The position numbers and the translations under genes are program-made. From CAZPWQ01 sp964590495 (GTDB lineage: Bacteria; Bacteroidota; Rhodothermia; Balneolales; Balneolaceae), in assembly GCA_964590495.1 (NCBI GenBank), contig CAZPWQ010000137.1:1-8624 (forward strand): a stretch of 8,624 nt of DNA. The letters run 5' to 3'. Of this stretch, positions 6,465 through 8,624 are shown one piece after another (position 1 is the stretch's first letter; each line of letters starts with the position of its first letter). The notes beneath the pieces are model-generated. The model searched no databases. It was given only the letters and a program-made list of their open reading frames with translations, and was not told where the DNA came from.

Positions 6465-8459
6465 ATGCCTTCTAATAGACATCTTGCTGCAATAATGTTT
6501 ACCGATATTGTCGGTTATACATCTATAATGGGCAATAATGAGGAAAAAGCGATGAATATCCTTCAGAAAAACAGAAAAATTCACAAATCCCTAATTAAGA
6601 AATTCAATGGCAAATGGCTAAAGGAGATGGGGGATGGAATTCTGATTCGTTTTCCATCAGCCAGTGCTGCTGTTTATTGTGCCGGGGCGATACAAAAACG
6701 TGCAAAAGAACAGGATGTCCCTTTGCGTATCGGCATTCACCTCGGTGAAATTGTGAAAGAAAACGATGACGTGTTTGGAGATGGCGTTAACATCGCCTCC
6801 CGAATTGAAGCTGTGACCGAACCCGGCAGCATATTCGTATCTGATTCTGTAGCCAGAAACGTTCGGAACAAAACCGGGATCCAATGTAATTTTTGGGGTG
6901 AGGAGACTCTGAAAAATGTTAAAGAACCCATCCGGATTTATACCGTATCCATTTCTAATACAGAAACTCCTGATCTTTTTGGCTTTTCTTATCAGTTGAA
7001 CGGCAGTAGACTAAAAATCTGGGCGGCAATTATATTATTAATCATCCTGGGAATTTCGTACCAGATTTATTTTTCTTCCTCTCCTGTTTTGAATCCTAAT
7101 ATCGAAAAATCACTGGCGGTGTTGCCGTTCACAAATTTAAGCCCAATTGAGGAGGATAATTATTTCAGCGAAGGAATCGCAGAGGATATACGCAGTCATC
7201 TGTCGTTAATCCCCGGAATAAGACTTATTTCCAGGACTTCCGTCAATCAGTACAAAGATAGCGACAAAAATATACCTACCATTGGTAAAGAATTGGGATC
7301 CAGATATATACTGGAGGGAAGTGTAAGAAAAGGTGAAAGTAGGGTTCGGACTACTGTTCGATTGATCGACAGTAATAATGAAGAGCATCTTTGGTCTGAA
7401 ACCTATAACCAACCTATTTCTGATATACTGGAAGTGCAAAGCGAAATATCAAAAAAAATAGCGACTGCATTAAGAACTAACTTTGTTACAAATTTAAATT
7501 TCAACAGCGATGTTTCACCCGAAGCCTATAACCATTATCTGAAGGGACGACATCTGTGGCAAACAGGAAATCCGAATGTATTTCCGGATGCTATCCATCA
7601 GTTTGAGGAGGCTATCAAACTGGATCCAGACTTCGCTTTGACATATGCGGGGCTGGCTGATCTTTATTTAAATTATGCCCATTTAGGACGCCCGTCCCAT
7701 GAAGTCTTTCCCAAGTCTGTTGACGCAGCATTGAAAGCTCTCGGGATAAATGAAAACCTGGCTGAAGCGCATACGGCCTATGCCGATTGTATTTATCACT
7801 ATAAATATGAATGGGAGGAATCTGAGGTAAGGTTCAAAACCGCATTGAGGATTAATCCAAATTACAGTCCCGCTTTATGGTGGTATTCGGGAATGTTATC
7901 TGCACTTGGTCGACACGAAGAAGCAATTGCACATATCGAAAGGGCTATTCAGTTAGATCCTTTAAATGTGTCGTTACTGGGGTGGTCGGGGAAAACCTAC
8001 TTTTGGGCAGGTGAATATGAGGAATCAGCCAAAAGATTTAACCAAGTAAGGAATCTGTTACCCGCTGAAATAACTATGCCCCCTTATTTCTGGGTTGAAT
8101 ACTATCAGTCTGTCAAACCACCCGATATCATTCCTCTATTGGTCAACCATATTAACACTTTAGGCTTCAAAACTGCAGCAAAGACAGCACTTGCCCTTGC
8201 ATATATTGATCGGGGCGAGGAAGAAAAAGCTGCTGAAATAGCAAATGAACTATCAGCAATGCCGGATTTAACACAACCTCATTTCCTTGCCCTGATATAT
8301 ACGGCGCTGGGTAATTATAACCTGGCGTTTCAAACACTGAACGAAGCTTATCAAAAAAGAGATGCGGCATTAATATGGGTTAATGTTAATCCCGGATTTC
8401 AACCTTTGAAAAATGACCCGAGATTTGATGAATTATTATCCGGAATGAATTTAAAATAA
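6465..8459 (+). CDS. Class III adenylate cyclase with transmembrane segment, FlgO/TolB-like domain and TPR repeats
   Basis: Expected to make cAMP from ATP on the cytoplasmic face, with a large non-cytoplasmic part. Of 664 residues, 7 to about 160 are a class III cyclase domain. It has metal ligands Asp14 (MFTDIVGYT) and Asp57 (MGDG), adenine-selecting Lys53 and Asp102 (DVFGDGVN), and transition-state Asn109 and Arg113 (NIASR), so it should be active and prefer ATP. One hydrophobic segment (about 184-203) follows. Residues 214-335 (SLAVLPF, YFSEGIAEDI, LISRTSV, YILEGSVR, EHLWSETY) match the FlgO/TolB-N-like domain common in these proteins. From 353 on come TPR-like helical repeats (for example 375-390, 452-467, 485-500), ending in DPRFDELL. 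I chose ATG 6465 over TTG 6435 because the family usually starts a few residues before LAAIMFTD. No good Shine-Dalgarno precedes it (AAGG is 14 bases away). The gene looks more AT-rich than its neighbours, by eye. Ligand and cAMP target are unknown. Confidence 0.9.
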   Translation: MPSNRHLAAIMFTDIVGYTSIMGNNEEKAMNILQKNRKIHKSLIKKFNGKWLKEMGDGILIRFPSASAAVYCAGAIQKRAKEQDVPLRIGIHLGEIVKENDDVFGDGVNIASRIEAVTEPGSIFVSDSVARNVRNKTGIQCNFWGEETLKNVKEPIRIYTVSISNTETPDLFGFSYQLNGSRLKIWAAIILLIILGISYQIYFSSSPVLNPNIEKSLAVLPFTNLSPIEEDNYFSEGIAEDIRSHLSLIPGIRLISRTSVNQYKDSDKNIPTIGKELGSRYILEGSVRKGESRVRTTVRLIDSNNEEHLWSETYNQPISDILEVQSEISKKIATALRTNFVTNLNFNSDVSPEAYNHYLKGRHLWQTGNPNVFPDAIHQFEEAIKLDPDFALTYAGLADLYLNYAHLGRPSHEVFPKSVDAALKALGINENLAEAHTAYADCIYHYKYEWEESEVRFKTALRINPNYSPALWWYSGMLSALGRHEEAIAHIERAIQLDPLNVSLLGWSGKTYFWAGEYEESAKRFNQVRNLLPAEITMPPYFWVEYYQSVKPPDIIPLLVNHINTLGFKTAAKTALALAYIDRGEEEKAAEIANELSAMPDLTQPHFLALIYTALGNYNLAFQTLNEAYQKRDAALIWVNVNPGFQPLKNDPRFDELLSGMNLK

Positions 8460-8467
8460 GAAAGCGG

Positions 8468-8624
8468 TCAATTACTTTCGAGGTTTGTAAGAGTTATCAG
8501 CCTGTTTCCAAGGAAGTGAAAAACGGCTATCTCGATTTGTGGTCGTACTTTATATTTATCGTCAGGAAAAACCACTAAGGTATTATAAAAAAGAGGACGC
8601 CCTGAATTTAGTAGATTAAGTGAT
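8468..8624 (-). CDS. Possible C-terminal end of an unrecognised minus-strand gene (partial)
   Basis: From the right window edge a minus-strand frame is open for 51 codons to a TGA at 8468-8470, ending ...NRLITLTNLESN. The start would lie beyond the window. I recognise no family, and an open frame of this length in AT-rich DNA can arise by chance. If real, the gene converges on the cyclase with only 8 bp between the two stops. A shorter plus-strand frame overlaps it and is equally unrecognised. Confidence 0.2.
   Translation of the reverse strand, partial: SLNLLNSGRPLFYNTLVVFPDDKYKVRPQIEIAVFHFLGNRLITLTNLESN

Overview
The window looks like a chromosomal stretch from a member of the Bacteroidota or a close relative; Balneolota/Rhodothermota is my best guess. 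The grounds are indirect. There is a secreted S15 peptidase, a Tat-exported SGNH hydrolase, and a large cyclase–membrane–TPR sensor of a type numerous in those groups. None of the readable start codons has a good Shine-Dalgarno sequence, and the intergenic DNA carries degenerate palindromic repeats. No phage, transposon, tRNA, rRNA or CRISPR array was seen.

Layout, left to right. A 5'-truncated plus-strand gene (1-1820) encodes a secreted Xaa-Pro dipeptidyl-peptidase with all three catalytic residues. It converges on a minus-strand block, and the gap (1821-1956) holds a perfect palindrome and a cluster of short degenerate repeats. The minus-strand block, in transcription order from right to left, is: a small DUF883/glycine-zipper membrane protein (6209-5967); prfB, peptide chain release factor 2 (5754-4614); coaE, dephospho-CoA kinase (4621-4028); fbp, class I fructose-1,6-bisphosphatase (3788-2757); and a Tat-exported SGNH/GDSL hydrolase (2760-1957). 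prfB/coaE overlap by 8 nt and fbp/SGNH by 4 nt (ATGA), so each pair is probably translationally coupled. coaE and fbp are separated by 239 bp containing hairpins, and prfB is separated from the small gene by 212 bp containing another palindromic repeat. On the right, divergent from the block, a plus-strand gene (6465-8459) encodes a class III adenylate cyclase fused through one transmembrane segment to a FlgO/TolB-like domain and TPR repeats. The last 165 bases hold no recognised gene, only an unrecognised open minus-strand frame that runs off the edge.

The most notable verified signal is the programmed +1 frameshift in prfB. The true start is a GTG at 5754 in a different frame from the long ORF. 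After 25 codons the ribosome meets an AGGGGG Shine-Dalgarno-like element, then CTT TGA C, and shifts by +1. This is the classical autoregulation of release factor 2, and a simple ORF caller would start the protein at a wrong ATG (5705). The window otherwise holds ordinary housekeeping and signalling genes; I see no clear case for a wholly new multi-gene system.
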